NCBI RefSeq assembly: GCF_007655135.1
Contig: NC_045128.1
Location: 35,868,811 to 35,932,810, forward strand
Direction of reading: 5' to 3'
DNA from: Punica granatum
Taxonomy: Eukaryota; Streptophyta; Magnoliopsida; Myrtales; Lythraceae
DNA: 64,000 nucleotides
The translations under genes and the position numbers were made by a program. Below the pieces are notes generated by a model that made no database searches, had not been told where the DNA came from, and saw only the letters and a list, made by a program, of their open reading frames with translations. Below are positions 11,669 through 25,038 of the stretch, piece by piece (the stretch's first letter is position 1; each line of letters begins with the position of its first letter).

Positions 11669-14638
11669 TCATTGCTGATCAGTTGCAGCACTTGCAGCGC
11701 TCAGGTCCACAGAAAGATCAAGAGCCTGAACCATCAAGAAAGAACTCCAGTAAACATGTGAACAGAACTTCACAAAACTTGATTATCGAGATTCAGTTTT
11801 ATATTTTAGTTCTAACTGCTCTGCTTTGCTTTATATATACCATCTTGAATTGTTTTACCTTTCCAGTTATTTTACTGTACATTGCGAGCACATCCTTCAC
11901 AGTAGACTCGAAGTGTGTAGTTGCATCGTAGCTCTGCAAATTACCCAATCAATGCTAAATCTCCAGAAAGCTTTGATGTATAGCTTGTCAACTTCGATCA
12001 ACATGGGAACATGAAAGCTTCCTACTCACCGTAGATATAAAGCAGTTGTCCAGTTCATAGTTGTTTGTGGGGACATAACGGTCAAAAGTGTCGTAGAATA
12101 TCTCATCAACAGGTCCGAGCAGGTCTATGCCGGGCTTCAGTTCCTCCTCAGGCTTGTCAGTCTCTGCTTCTGCAGTAACGAAAGCAATGTACTTCCCTTT
12201 CGATGCCACATTATGAGCATAGGAGCAGCAGAAGAGGTACCTGTAACAATATTAACAATTTGGAACATAAATTTAGAGGCAGGTCACCTATCTGCTCTCG
12301 AACAATAATATGGAAAGAAGACGTACATATCTGATTTTCGACCGAGTTGCTTCTGTGGCAAAATGACCTGAGCTGAATGAGAATCGTTGGTATCTGGGAT
12401 GGGGTGGCTCATAATACATACAGCACGAGCAACTTTCCCGACCTTCTTGACCTGTTTTGTTGAGAGCGCAATAAAAAGTAACCTCAGAATGGTAAATATT
12501 CTGTAGGCTTATGGGCGTTTCTAATAATGGATTAGGAGGATATGCAACCATAGTTATGTTCAGGCTAAGCTACTTGATACTAGAGTCCGAAAAGCTTTAC
12601 TTTGTCGGGCAAATATGAGGGATCACAGACAACTTTCTTGCACTTAGCAGTTTCTCCTTCCGAGCTCACACCGATGGCTTTTCCGCTACCATCAAATTCC
12701 ACCTTTCATTGAAATGATTCATTCAAATGAGAAAGATCAGAAATAAATTCTGTTCCAAGAAGCTAATAGTGGATAAAGTTCGGAAAACCAATTCCCCCAT
12801 AAACTTTTTCCTTTTCTAAGATCTGTAAAGCATAAGATTACTGACCTTACACTGTGGCTTGTTAAGCATGTAAGTTCCACCATAAACTGCACTTAAACGT
12901 GCGAAGGCCTAAAAAACAAAATCAACCCAGTCAAGGGAAAGAAAATTTGCGCTTTGACTTGAAGTGGAGGCTCAGTGAGACGCACGAACCTGAGGTAACT
13001 CTCCCAGTCCATACAGCGGATATATGTAAGGAGAGCCTCCATTGAAACGTGCCAAAGACTCTGCATAGAGCTTCACATACCGAAAGAAACAATTAGAAAA
13101 GGAGCAATGATAAAGCTTCAAACAAATGGAAGAAAACAGGAAATAGTTTTACCTTCATCCTCTTCACGAAGTCAATTGCAGGCTCGTCCAAGTACTTATC
13201 GTCGATATAAAGGGCCAAAGCATGCCCGATAAAATCGATTGTATCATCTTCGAGCCCATATTTCCTATAGAAACACAGATATTGCTCAGATAAGCTACCA
13301 TCTTTTCAGAATTCTGATTTCCAAACAGGACAAGAAGATCAAACAAGCCAAATTTAGCCATAAATTTATACGGTAATGCAGAATAAAGATAAAATGAGTA
13401 GAGACGTACGAGATGAGCTCCCTTGCAGTGACTTTGTGCAAGTCCAGACCCTCATGAGACTTCGGGTCGTCCTCCTCGAAGTCCTGCACATAAATGAAAA
13501 ACTTCCTCGCACGTCGCTTCTCAAACAGCCCCATGAGTGGAGATTTGAGAGCTTCCACATCGGTTGCTGGGACTTTATAAATCTGCAACAAAGATAGTTC
13601 TTTGTCATTCTGTTACCACAACAGTTAAGGATCTCACACACTGAATATAATGGACTTGAAACTTCTATTACCTTTCCCTTGTTGTACACAAAACTGCCAT
13701 CGACAACCTTGAAGTTTAGATACTTCGTGACATCAGTGTGGATAAGGACTCGAACTAAAGCTCCATTGGCCATCATGAACTGCCAAAACACGTCAGGCGA
13801 AACCCCCAAGTTTAGGAAAAGTGCAAAAAGGAAAAACATTCTGTCTTCTATTTTGTGAAGATCCAGAACGGATAGCCATGGCTACCTTCGGCACCATGTC
13901 TACGTTGAACTCCCTGCTGGGGCCCAAGTGCTCCGGGGGCTTGTCACTTCCCTTGAAATGCTTCCAGAGCTATAGGCAAAGAGGAAACATTCCATATCGG
14001 TCGAGTCAGAGGAAACTCGGGTGATTTTGAAAATTCGGGGTATGATAAGAGCTAGAGTGTTACCTGATTGAGATTGAGAGAGGTTGATTCTCCTCCATAG
14101 TAGTCATTCTTGTCCATATGTAACACCTGTGTTGATGGATCAAACATTTCAGCCACCTAACTAACTAGAGAAATCCTTTGGCTGATGTCCCTAGAAAACT
14201 CGATTTTCTCATATGCAGATCAATGTACATTTATCGGTTCAGGGCTGGGCGTGGCTGCCTTTAACTCGAGACGTAAATGGGCGTACAATGCAATTCATGT
14301 ACTTGTATAAATTGACTCCATTTCCGTATACATATATAAAAATGCTGGAATATTTTTCTGCGCTTTGAGCTTTGCCTAGAAAGAGAATGGTCATATGATT
14401 TTGAGCTGAATAATGGTTCGGCAACGTCCATTAAATTGGAACTCCCTAGCTCATTCGACAATTGACACGGGCATGTTATGTAATACTCCTGATATAACGA
14501 AAATGGGAGTGGTAATTGAAAATGTGGATTGGAATGGAATTGGATACAGACCTTGAGACCATCCACGGAGAGAAGCCCGCTGAGGATGCATTCCTTGAGA
14601 CCTGTCCCCAGCACTATCACGTCGTACTCTTCATCCAT
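11669..14638 (-). CDS. GDI: Rab GDP dissociation inhibitor (GDI), 13 exons
   Basis: Exons (transcript order) are 14638-14552, 14126-14064, 13969-13886, 13779-13672, 13582-13410, 13264-13153, 13070-12990, 12908-12846, 12702-12601, 12451-12327, 12240-12030, 11933-11859 and 11725-11669. They sum to 1341 nt, a 446-residue protein, normal for plant GDI. Motifs: [19 protein letters not shown] and [14 protein letters not shown] form the FAD-oxidoreductase-like Rab-binding platform. Further conserved parts are [54 protein letters not shown] and [10 protein letters not shown]. The C-terminus is [15 protein letters not shown] extracts prenylated GDP-bound Rab GTPases from membranes and keeps them soluble in the cytosol for recycling in vesicle traffic. 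The gene is intact. Its first exon and promoter are the left end of the duplicated unit, and partial copies occur at 27899-27985 and 45471-45537. Confidence 0.96.
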
Positions 14639-16825
14639 TTTGATCTATGGAGGATACTTTGTTCGATTACTGTCAGATGATGAACAGACAGACGGAGATT
14701 ATTGAAAAAGACAGGAGGAAGGAGGAAGAGAAATTCGGGAGAATATAAGAAAGGGAAATTCGGGCATTAGGGGGAAGCTTGTGATCCGGAAGTGGTCATT
14801 GGAAGCTTGAGGTGATCCTGTCTTCTCTCTTCATCGCACACATGGAATGGTGGCCCCCCACATAGAAACATCGTATACCTCGTCCATAACAAAACATCCG
14901 GACACCCCCATGTAAGTACCTGCGATTTAGACCCTTGGGAACACAAGATAATGTTCTATGTAGATGACTATTGTATGACCAACCTTCTTGTTGTAGGTTC
15001 TTTCCGGTTATAGGGTCAATAAGGGTCATGCGAGGTTGTAGGATGGATTTGTCCAAATAGTTATTAAAATAATTTAAGTCTTGTATGCACAAGTGAGTAG
15101 CGACCTGGTGCAAGTCGAAACTAAGTATGATTTAGATTTACCGTAGATTGAAACTTATTCACGCCAGTTCTCTTGCGATTGCTTATCGGCTGGGATGTTT
15201 TTTGGTGTGCATATGCTACTATTGTGACCATCCCAGAGGAAAAGATTACCGAAAATCCACTTTCGCGGCACAGTCTAATTGAATAGCAATTTATTACATG
15301 ATATATCACTCGATGTACTTTATGAGAAATTCTTGGGTTCAACGGCTAAGCCATTTGACCCAAAAATTGCCCTATAGATTATGGGTCATCACTCGGGCAT
15401 TTGGTATATGCACACCATGGATATACATTTTATAGCCATGGCTGTCCTCAGGGATTGGTTGGCGGTTCTTTCAGGTCATGATTATATCCATCACATCTAT
15501 ATATGCAGCGTCTTTCTTTTCTTTTACCTTTTTTTTTTTCCGGATACGCATGTCATATGTCCGATCAACCATATATAGTATAACTTTTTCCCTATATATA
15601 AATAATTGTTGAAGTCAAAATCTTCCAGAATGGAATTATTGTACAAGCAGATCTCATCTCCTCTTCCATCAACGTGGAGACTCGCTGCGTCAATTAAAAG
15701 GATACATATGAGATCCATCTTGACATCATAATAACGACCGATAATGATAAATGATATCCGAGACCTGTTTGAACCGTGACAAATATGAAGATGTGCTTCA
15801 AACTGGGCAAAAATTTCGTTAAATCAAAAGTTAACAGTACAACTAGGAAATTATTGATAAGGGAACTTATGAATACACGTCGATAAGATAACGACCGGAT
15901 AGTAATCCTTTTATTGACGCATTGTTGAAGGAATCTTTTAAATTACAAATGGAATAATGGAAATCCATCGTCATTGATCTGCTACTGTGGGAAAGGCAAC
16001 CTGCAATCCAACATGAAATGCTTCAGGTTTAACGCTTTCGATCTTGTCGAGAAAAAGGAAAACAAGATTAAAAATAAAAAAATTTGTCATCATTACCTGA
16101 CGATACTTTTTTAAAAAAAAAATTTAAGTCTGAAGAAAAATCCATCACGTGTATATATACGTACGAGAAGACCATGCAACAGTGAAAAGCTAAGCTTTGT
16201 CAGGTAAAATTTCAATGGACTACACATTTTGTAGGAAAGTTACAGTATGAAATTGTATTACTGTGACACCGCAATTCTCACTATCGGGTGTCACAATGCC
16301 CCGCGGGCCTCAGGTGCATTCAATGGGGGAGAATCCCGTGTCACAGTGACACAATGTCACTCTGGCCTTTTATAATAACCAAAATCCTTTCTCAACATAT
16401 ATATACATATAAATATGCATAAATATTGTAAAATAACTAACAGGCCATGTTGCATGTGATCCAACCCTAGAAACGCCACTCGAGATGTTAACCGGAAGTT
16501 CACAAGGAACCAATCATATTACAACGTCTTAGTTGTAATAAAATAATTGTAAAAGTCAGAGTTAAATTCAGCCCCAACCTATAAGAATTTGAATGTATCT
16601 CTAAATTAAAAGTACGAGTTGATAGACGGTGATGTGTAAGTCCATTAAATCTAAGAGTTATTATCTTTCTTGGCTAGAATGGGAATTTGCCTTTTCTTCA
16701 TCTGTAATCAACCGCGCTAGATATTCATATCTAGTGAGAATACACGTGCACGAGTGAGTTTTAAGAGATTATGAAGATGTTCACAAGAGAGAAGCACGCA
16801 TACATCAATCGTCCCAAGAAAACAA
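14639..16825. other. GDI promoter and spacer of duplication unit 1
   Basis: This contains the GDI promoter/5' UTR (14639-14800) and noncoding spacer. Matching sequence lies at 45541-46735 plus 50858-51827 (unit 3) and at about 61437-62991 (unit 4), with scattered indels. Short frames that differ between copies are not coding. GTGACACC/GGTGTCAC near 16263-16292 is a small local palindrome. Confidence 0.6.
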
Positions 16826-19800
16826 TTAATTAGAGCAAACTAACCCCAACTTGAGAGATGTATCGAAGTTGCTACTGGAATAAGCTGACGAGTGATCATA
16901 ATCTCCTGACAAATGGTTATTTCGAGGAACTCTCGTTGCTTCTTGCATTTTCACCATCTGCAAAATATATATAACCCTTTCTTCTTGGGGCATAATAGAA
17001 AAAAGCCACAAAACAGGAGGAGGAGACCAGAATAAAAACAGCAAATCGAAAAGAATATATGCAGTATCTGGCTTCTTGTCAAGATGGATGTGTGTGTATG
17101 TATATATGTATATATATATATATATATATTTGCGATTTAGACATTGATGAAATTTTCTTTGCTCTTACCATTTTCATGTGCTTGTTCTCTTCCAGAAGCT
17201 GTGCTCCCTGCATAATTTCAACGTCCGAAATCAACGGTAAAAATAAATAATAATTAGATTTTTTTTACTGATAGTACATGTCTTTTAGAGTATAAAACGA
17301 ATTACATGACTTCAAATATGTGATATATATTCGTCTATTTATAGAAAAGAAAAAATTTTAAGTATGACAATTAAATTCTAAAAGAATTGCGTATATTACG
17401 ATCTTAGTCAAGGCTACCGACATCTGATTGCCTAATGGAGAGCTTAATTAATTACATAGCCCATCCCCAATAGAGAAACAAATGTAGATCATTGTTAAAT
17501 GCACAACAAACCTTTTTTTTTAGGGCACTGATCTCGTTCATGATCCTTCCGGCCTGTGTGCGACAAGAAACACCGTCATCGTCCCACATGTTAGAAAAAG
17601 ATATTTAGTAACAAACTGCTACAGACATAAGTGCATTAATTAATCTTTACAAAAAAATAGTAGGTTAAGTAATGAGTCCCCGAACGAGAAAAAGGGAAGA
17701 AAATAAGGATGCTGATGATAAAATGTACATACGTATACCTTGGTTTCTGAAACACGGAGCAGACCGGCTTCGAGTGACTTCTCAAGTTGATTTAGTTGAT
17801 CAAGATTCAATTCATGTAGATCTTCCCCCCTCAAGTGCCTGTCCTTCCCGATCCCATATAAATGAATTGTCACTAGTTCGCTTCACGGTGTAAAAGGCTA
17901 AACTACCAGCTTATACATACATACTTGATTCATGGACCGATTGTCTCCAGTAATGACGACAAATGCAACCTTCAAACAACAGATATTCGAAAATAGTATA
18001 TATACCTTAGCTCGCGAGCCCTATCGGAGAGATCCTTCCTTAAGGCACATGGGATATCATCTACCTGCATTAAGACAACACCACTCCAGCAACTGAGACC
18101 TTGTATTCAGATATTAAACCTTATTTTTTGTACTGTGTACTAAAACAAGAATTATTAAGCTGATCGAGTGGAGACCGGCACATTATAGGTTCAGAATTTT
18201 TTCGTCCAGAGTAATCTCATGATGGTTCCAAAGCTTTGGTGACTAGCTTAGAAGAGTTATGACATTAACCTTTGCATCGTAGGAACCAGCTTTTGAGAAG
18301 TTCTTCACTGCTACATGAAGACTATTCCTTCAGTATGTAATACTAGAAGGGAATTCCTAAACGTCTGTTATGCATAAGAAGAGAAGACACAGATTGTAGT
18401 TTTATGGTATTTCGATTTTAGTCGGTAGGTCATTTCCAGTGACGCTCGAAAGAAATTCTGTAAAACACACTACATGCATAGTCCAACATGTTGGTTTAAC
18501 CACACAACCTTTCATTAATACGAGACCTGTATTGGACTGAGAAAATCCACTTACACTAGACTATCAATCTAGTGAAGAGAAGAGTGAAGCAATCCTAATT
18601 AATTTAATTTACCTGTTGCTGAGCAGAGGGGTTGAGGCTTTTCTCTGAGTGCAGATTGATATGCCTCTCGATTACCTGTTCAGTACTAAGATAATAAAAA
18701 TGGAAGAGTGCCTCAGTCCTCGAGTCAAGTCATTTATCGATATCAGAGCTAACAAGAAAAGAAACATTTGTATCATATTTTCAAATATTTTTTAGGTTAC
18801 TTTCCACGGGCCGAAACCTCTCGAGAAATCGATCAATAAAAGAAATTTTGACATCATATAATGAATACAAATGAATGCTAGAAGTATAAAATATGAAATT
18901 TTAGAAAGATAGATATATTTATACGCATGTTATATATGAATATATTATCCACTACAACCATATAATGAAAACTTTGTGCGTGATAAGACTTTTCATAATA
19001 GTTAACAAGGGATGTATATACATGATATACTACATCTAAGGTATATATTTCTGAGATTTTCCCCGTTACATATAAATAATTTGAACATAATCTGAAAAAT
19101 GCATGATATATGCACATATTGGAAGCGTGCAACCTGTTTACTTTTAGAGAACTAATTTTCACTTTTCTTCTCCTTTTCTAAATTTATTTCTCCACTGAAA
19201 AATATAAAAATATATTTATTAATGTTAAAGTTAGAAAATCGTAATTCATAGTAAATCAATCACTAATTTAGTATTGGGGCTCAAATATTGTGAAAATAAA
19301 TGATGATTGATAAAGAAGAAAGGGAAGTCATATATTAAAAGTTAGAAATGAGGAGAATTGCCTAATGAAAAATTAGAGAACTAAAAAAAGAGTTTTCTAA
19401 TATCCACAAATTTGAATAGTGGAAAAGAAAATTTTCTTAGAAAAATCATTTCAATTCTATGTAAGTAGATGTATTTTTTGTAGTCATCTACTTTTTAGAA
19501 GATTTTCTCGGAAAATTGAAAATTGTATGAAAATATTGTAATGACTGCGTGATTATCTATGAAAATCCAGATGAACAACTCATTATGTGCATGTCGATGA
19601 CACATCTCATCATTTGTGATCATTGATTAAGAATAGCACAAGCTTCTAAATATTACATTACAAAGTACATTAGCAGGAACTAGAGAAGATATGCAAGAGA
19701 ATTTTTTAGAAATTAAAATCAGCAGTTTTTAAGGGGATATCTGTTTACAAACACTGATATACCCAAACAATGTTGAGTGTGTGTGTGTGTATGTGTAAAC

Positions 19801-20335
19801 ATTGAAGATCTAACTTCACCAAAACCCAAAGATTCTTCAGTACATATGGGAGGCAGTCTTGATCATTGATTTGTTCATTCAGTACTTTGATACATAGCTT
19901 TAACAAAATATGTATATATATGTATTAACAATTCTTTTTTCCCCTCGACCGGTCCTCTATGTCTCAGACTCTTCGGAATAAGATCTGTGAATTCGTATAT
20001 ACAAAATACTATGAGTACCTTCCTCAAAAAAAAAAAGAAAGAAAGAAAGAAAGAAACCTTAGTAAAAGATTGCCTAATTACACTATATAATACAATTTTA
20101 AGTAGCTAGCTAGGGGAGAGAATTAGTGATATGGCAAAAATTAATTTAAATACCTAGAGCTGGAGAACTCGAAGAGCTTGCCGGTGGAAGAGAAGATGAT
20201 GAGGGCTATCTCGGCATCGCAGAGGGTAGAGAGTTGATGAGCTTTCTTGATGAGCCCTCTTCTCCTCTTAGTGAAGGTCACTTGCCTCGCGCTCAGGTTG
20301 TCTATCTTCTTTATCTCTGTTCTCTTCCTTGTCAT
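16826..20335 (-). CDS. SVP/AGL24-like MADS-box factor, copy A
   Basis: Seven coding exons (20335-20154, 18685-18613, 18064-18006, 17838-17739, 17553-17512, 17207-17169, 16957-16826) join in phase to 208 residues. Residues 1-60 are the MADS DNA-binding domain ([40 protein letters not shown]). The I region is encoded by exon 2 ([12 protein letters not shown]). The K domain covers about residues 86-165, with [34 protein letters not shown] and [13 protein letters not shown]. The C-terminus ends [14 protein letters not shown], the DTSLKLGL signature of the SVP/AGL24 clade. Exon sizes 42 and 100 match the clade; exons 2 and 3 (73 and 59 nt) are slightly short, and the sequence [16 protein letters not shown] is divergent. 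Relatives act as nuclear regulators of flowering time, floral meristem identity or bud dormancy. The protein begins at the MADS Met, with a probable 5' UTR intron upstream. The gene appears functional. Confidence 0.9.
17101..17129. repeat. (TA)n microsatellite in MADS A intron
   Basis: A TA dinucleotide run lies inside intron 6 of MADS copy A. The unit-3 copy has a longer run at 52102-52132, and copy C has lost it. Confidence 0.85.
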
Positions 20336-21649
20336 CCTTCCCTTCTTTCTCAACCTATAACATAACATCATAAAACAAAATATTAGAACACTCAGCTATA
20401 TTTGCTCTTTGGCCGCGAAGTAATCAAAGGTAATAAAATAAATGGGGGGAAAGATACAATTACCATGGATTGGCACATATAAAATCCGAGATCCACACAA
20501 ATAACCATATCCCATCAGAGAAAAATATAAAAAAAATTTCGAAATGGTACTTAGGTATTGGTAAAGAAAAACTCAGCTTTCAGATCGATTAAATCCCAAT
20601 ATAAGAAAAACTCATCTTTCGGACCCATGTAATTGTTGCATGATGGTGATGAATGGCTACTAGTTTAAGTAAGCTCCGTTAAAAAATGTAGATCTATCTA
20701 CGTATGAAGGCAGATATGATCGCGAGTGAGTAAATCTCATAAACCTAGAAAATAATCACAGGACATTTTTTATTCATATAAAGACCAAATGTACTCCATA
20801 CCAGATGCTCATGAGTAGAGGAGAAAATATTGCCAAGAATATTGGAAGACATTAGAGTCACAAAATCTGACCATTCACAAACATTTACACACACAGAAAG
20901 CTAAAATAATCAAAAGAAAGGAATTCTATAAATATGAAAGGAGAACAATGGAAGAAGCACACAGGATTCAGATTGCAGGAAAGAAACGACAAGATCCGAT
21001 GTATCCAGAGAAAATTACGAAACAAACCTAAGAACCCTAGCTAGCTAACTTGACATATATGCTCGCAGACAAGAAGAAGAAGAAGATGAAGAACTTTATG
21101 AGGGGAACAGCAGGCAATGGAGTCAATGGATCATGGGCCAAGCTTAGCTGATCAAGAAGAGGAGGAGGAAGAAGAAGAAGAAGAAGAGGATAAAGTGAAG
21201 TGAGATACCAAAGAAGAGGAGTCAATCACAGCTTTCATGACTCAGAGCAAGTTGCAGGGGGGTGGGGAAGTGGAAGGGGGAGGACATATACATTGTGATT
21301 CAGCAAAAAAAAGGGACATATACATTGTGGCGACACTTCAGTTCATATCGAATTAATTATAAATTTATTTAAATTATTACCTTGTTGTAAATTTCTTTCT
21401 GCTTCTTAGCTTGTTTTGTTGCTTCTTGCTGCTGACATAGAGAGAGTATTGCACCGCCAGCCACAGGGAACAACCTTTGCTCTTGTTGAAAGAAAGGAAA
21501 TAAATAGGGAGAGAGACAGGTAAAGAGGGAGAGAGACAGGTAAAGATAGAGAGAGACAGAGAGACTGAACCAATAGATAGATAGATAGAAAGCGAGGATT
21601 CCTTTTATGGCCCAACAGGGAACCCTCTCTCCTGTTATAGCACGTTGGG
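20336..21649 (-). promoter_or_regulatory. Probable leader and promoter region of MADS A
   Basis: Directly upstream of the MADS ATG is an acceptor-like TATAG followed by GTTGAGAAAG, suggesting a 5' UTR intron. On the minus strand, CAACAAG|GTAATA near 21380 resembles a donor that ends a leader exon. CT-rich tracts (TCTTCT repeats, about 21067-21190) are typical of MADS 5' UTRs. The same layout recurs at 28218-29320 and 55464-56545. None of this is proven; RNA evidence would be needed. Confidence 0.45.
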
Positions 21650-22185
21650 AGTAAACGATCAATTTCATCCCTATACCCTAAAACCTTAAACGATCAATTT
21701 CATTCATGACTTATATGAGTTGCATCAATCGAATCCTTGAGAAAAATTTTACATCAATTCGGTCTCAAGTCACATCAGTTTCATCCCTAATCACATCAAT
21801 TTCATCCATGATCACATTGATTTAGTCATTGGTCACTTTAATTTAGTCCTTGAGCACATTAATTTTGTCCATGATCATATTAATTTGATTCTCGATCACA
21901 TCAATTTAATCCCTCGCTTGATCACATTAATTCAATTCTTATTTTGTCACATCATTTTGGTCATTGTCAACATCAATTCTTTACATCAAAAAGGTCACTG
22001 TGGCATCTCCCTCCTTTTTCCTTCTCTTATCTCCGAGCCGACTTTAGAGCATTTGTTCTCATTGCTGGGACCTCTAATTCTCGTGTTCTTGACGGCTATA
22101 GAAATCTTACACGTAGTACTACTACTTAAGATCAAGTTTCGAGGCAAAAGGCAAATAAATAAGTTAGAAAAATGTGATTGAAAAT
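21650..22185 (+). repeat. 21-bp tandem-repeat arm, unit 1
   Basis: About a dozen degenerate 21-bp units of the form TCACATCAATTTAGTCCTTGA occupy about 21700-21960. A non-repetitive segment of about 220 bp follows, whose frame includes LISEPTLEHLFSLLGPLILV and KIKFRGKRQINKLEK. The same arm occurs at 29325-29999, inverted at 30296-30785, and at 56545-57060. Here only one arm is present; the second arm of the palindrome seen in unit 2 is missing. Confidence 0.75.
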
Positions 22186-23407
22186 TGATTTTCACTCACA
22201 ATGCAGAAAATTCAGATGAGCGTGTACGAAAGTACAAATGCTTTTTCCTAATAAAATAAGGATATGCACTGCCCGTCACAATTTCAATATCAGGCTTTTC
22301 TATACAGAGGGGAGATATGCCGACATTTAATGGGGACACAAGATGTAATGGCGACACAGATGTCACCCTCATCGTACTCGTCTTGCCTTGTTCCCTGACC
22401 CCCTACCTTATCTCATTTTCTACTCCATTAACTATTCCCACGGGATACACATTCTCACCCTCATGAAAAACCAAAACCAAACAATAAATAAAATTGAAAG
22501 CTATGAATATAAGCCATAAATATTGCATTTGGTACCGAAATTAAGTTTGATTTGAGGAGATGAAGGCAAAAAATAATTGTAAAAAATATGCGAGAGAATT
22601 TGAACTATTATGGAAAAAAGTACATTTTGTAAACAAATATAGCAAAAATCTCTTAACAATGGCGATCATTATTGTATAGGTTACTAGAAAATCACAATAA
22701 TTGTGGTTATTTTAACTATTATGGGTTCCTATTGATTTCGCCCGCAATTGCTCAATATATTATAGATCTATATCTACAATTGACTGATATCTATGTGGTT
22801 AGTCATAACCGTCTAATCTAAAATGTTATATGATTTATATATTTCTTAACAAGTACTCCCCTTATATATTGGCTTGATTAGTTCTAAGTGCCCATTAGCA
22901 CAAAATTAATTAAATGCGTGCGCAACATTATCCAACTTGTGCTTTGATACCGGATAGAAACTTTAGAAAGAAGAGATTCATGGAAACACTCGCAACCACA
23001 CGCATAATTAGTTCAAAGGGTGCTTTTATTTATATAGACTACAATTACATTCATCGAATAAAAGAATAACCTCTACTAATATACAAGATCTAAAAAATAT
23101 TGGAGATATATTGTAGTTTTTTAAATTATATCAAATTATATATATTATAATATCCTTTTTTTCTCGGTTAATTGATGATTCACTCTTAAGCCTAGACATT
23201 GGTAAAGTGCTCTAGAAGAATTGCACTCTTTAGAAGCCAATGTAAAGTATAATATATTTATGTGGGTAAATACATGTATAGATATATACACACACACATT
23301 TCCTTTTTTGTTGCTGATAAAAAAGGACATCAGGGCCCTCTACTTCTGAGGATAAGAAACCCTATCAGATTCCAAAAGGACCCCTCTCTAAGACCAAGTG
23401 AAATATA
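22186..23407. other. Noncoding spacer of unit 1
   Basis: AT-rich sequence with counterparts in unit 2 (31561-32095 plus 40120-40925) and unit 3 (57105-58765). It contains the empty target sites for the copia element (ATATCTATGTGG near 22788), the reverse SINE (ATATTGTAGTTTTTT near 23107) and the MITE of 57387-57813 (near 22485). Confidence 0.6.
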
Positions 23408-23507
23408 CCGTCGAGGCCTGGCAGCCTAGTAGTAAGACTTGGAACAATTATCTTGAACGTCCTGAGTTCGGGTCTCATCCCATACAATTAAAATTTTTCT
23501 AAGATAA
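23408..23507 (+). mobile_element. tRNA-derived SINE head, copy 1
   Basis: GGCAGCCTAGTAGTAAGACT resembles a tRNA A box and GAGTTCGGGTCTC a B box, spaced as in plant tRNA-derived SINEs. The sequence does not fold into a full tRNA. Copies are at about 40925-41024 and 58766-58862, so the insertion predates the segmental duplications. The 3' boundary with the adjoining TRIM-like element is uncertain. Confidence 0.55.
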
Positions 23508-24458
23508 TGTTTAGAATATAAATCCCACGTTGAAAAGATAAATCAAAATTGATTAATTGATATGAGGCTTGGGACCAACACTTATCAGTTTGAATTTTTA
23601 AGGGAAAATAAATCCAAGTCCGTATAAGCCCATGGGATTTTCAATATAGTATCACAGTAGGTTATAGACTTTCGAATGCACGTATGTAGACTCACACCAC
23701 GCCAGGTTTAACGTATGTGTGTGTGGGTAGCTGAAAAATGCATTCGTGTTGGCCTGAGTGTGGTTAGATCCAGTTTCGAGACAGCCATGAATGTGCATCA
23801 TGTTAAGTTAGGCACGAGTGTGGAACTCGTGGTTAGTTTGATTTGTCGTCCCTTGTCTGAGCATGGAGGACAATGCTCGGCTCGTGGTCAGTTATTGAGT
23901 GCTGGTATTTAAGTGTACGTGGCAATGTGAGGGTAAATGTTGAGAGTTACGAATGAGTTAAGTTCTACATAAAAAATATAAAGAGAAATTTCACAAGTTT
24001 ATAAGGGATGGAGTACCATAACCAATCAACTCGAACTTTTGGGTTGGAGATGGGGCTAATCGTTTATAGGTCATGTGGATATTTTACATGGTATCAGAAC
24101 CCAAGTTACGCATATGCGTGTTTACACGCGTACGCGCACCTACACCATGTCAAGCCCAATATATCCATGTGCAGCCAAGAATGCACCTCGTGTAAGTCCC
24201 ATCACACCCGAGCACGAAAAATGAAGCCCCACTCAAGGTCAGTTGTTAAGAGTGGGTATTTAAGAGTATTTCATAACGTGTAGGCAGAAATACATTACAC
24301 ATTGCATATGAGGGAAAGTATTGAGGATATTAATCTCAAATTAAAAAGATAAATCAAAATCCATTAGTTTATCTGAAACTTGTATATTAACACATATCAG
24401 CTTCAGTTTTTAAGTGGAAATGTGTCCAAACCTGTATAAGCCCATTGGATTTTCAATA
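23508..24458 (+). mobile_element. TRIM-like short LTR element, unit 1
   Basis: An LTR-like segment (23508-23646) starts TGTTTAGAAT and ends GGATTTTCAATA; it is followed by TAGTATCACAG, a degenerate initiator-Met primer-binding site. A diverged copy of the same segment (about 24319-24458) closes the element. Inside, 23938-24088 is another TG...CA segment (TGTTGAGAGTTACG to ATTTTACA) followed directly by TGGTATCAGAAC, so a second short element seems nested. No protein is encoded. Counterparts exist in units 2 and 3. Confidence 0.5.
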
Positions 24459-24957
24459 GGTAACAATTATGTACGTACTATCTGTAGGGAAGTATACACA
24501 AACCGGGGGAGCTCATGTAAGCGGTCCCTTATTGTCCACTAAGCGTCTTAGTAGGGGGCCGCGCCCTGTGAGGCTATGTCAGGTAAAAACTCTAGGACTT
24601 AGGGAGTGTGTGACTTAGATCATTCTTTTCGAAATCGAAAATAGCACAGTCCCACTTAGTTGGGCCATCAAGAGTGCATCCCATCCTCTTCTCGACCATG
24701 GGCAAGCCGCAATACAAGTCAGTCGAGTACAATGTGATATATGGCAAATCATGAAATTAATCTTGTAGGGTACTGCAAAGAATCTACTGGCACAAATCTA
24801 TTATCCATTCACAACTTCATTGTTAACAGACAACAAAATTCTCGTATGATACAAGCGGAGAAAGAGCTGCAACCCAACAACGAGGAAGGGTGAAATAAAA
24901 AAGGGAATGACAAGAAAATGGAAATACATTTGAAGTCAAAACATTTCATAAGTTCAG

Positions 24958-24994
<37 letters not shown>

Positions 24995-25038
24995 ATGGGT
25001 GAAGATCATGAGGCCGAGTGAAGGGAAACCTGCAAACA
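24459..25038. other. Spacer downstream of DHODH remnant 1
   Basis: Noncoding sequence, repeated at 41843-42886 and 59792-60392. It ends next to the DHODH stop codon. Confidence 0.5.
24961..24991. repeat. (AT)n microsatellite
   Basis: A pure AT run just beyond the DHODH 3' end. Homologous runs are at 42811-42839 and 60302-60323, differing in length. Confidence 0.9.

Noticed and set aside
14796..15113. A 105-codon frame (MHQVATHLCIQDLNYFNN) with a relative at 45699-45986
   Set aside because: The two copies differ by indels that change the reading frame and there is no known domain. It is treated as duplicated spacer.
21369..21668. A 99-codon frame rich in Leu/Ser (SVSLYLYLSLSLFT)
   Set aside because: It is the translation of a GAGA/CTCT microsatellite in the probable MADS leader; the other copies have different frames and lengths.
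23408..23507. Possible functional tRNA gene (A- and B-box-like motifs)
   Set aside because: No cloverleaf or acceptor pairing could be made, and three diverged copies sit next to retroelement sequence. A SINE head fits better.
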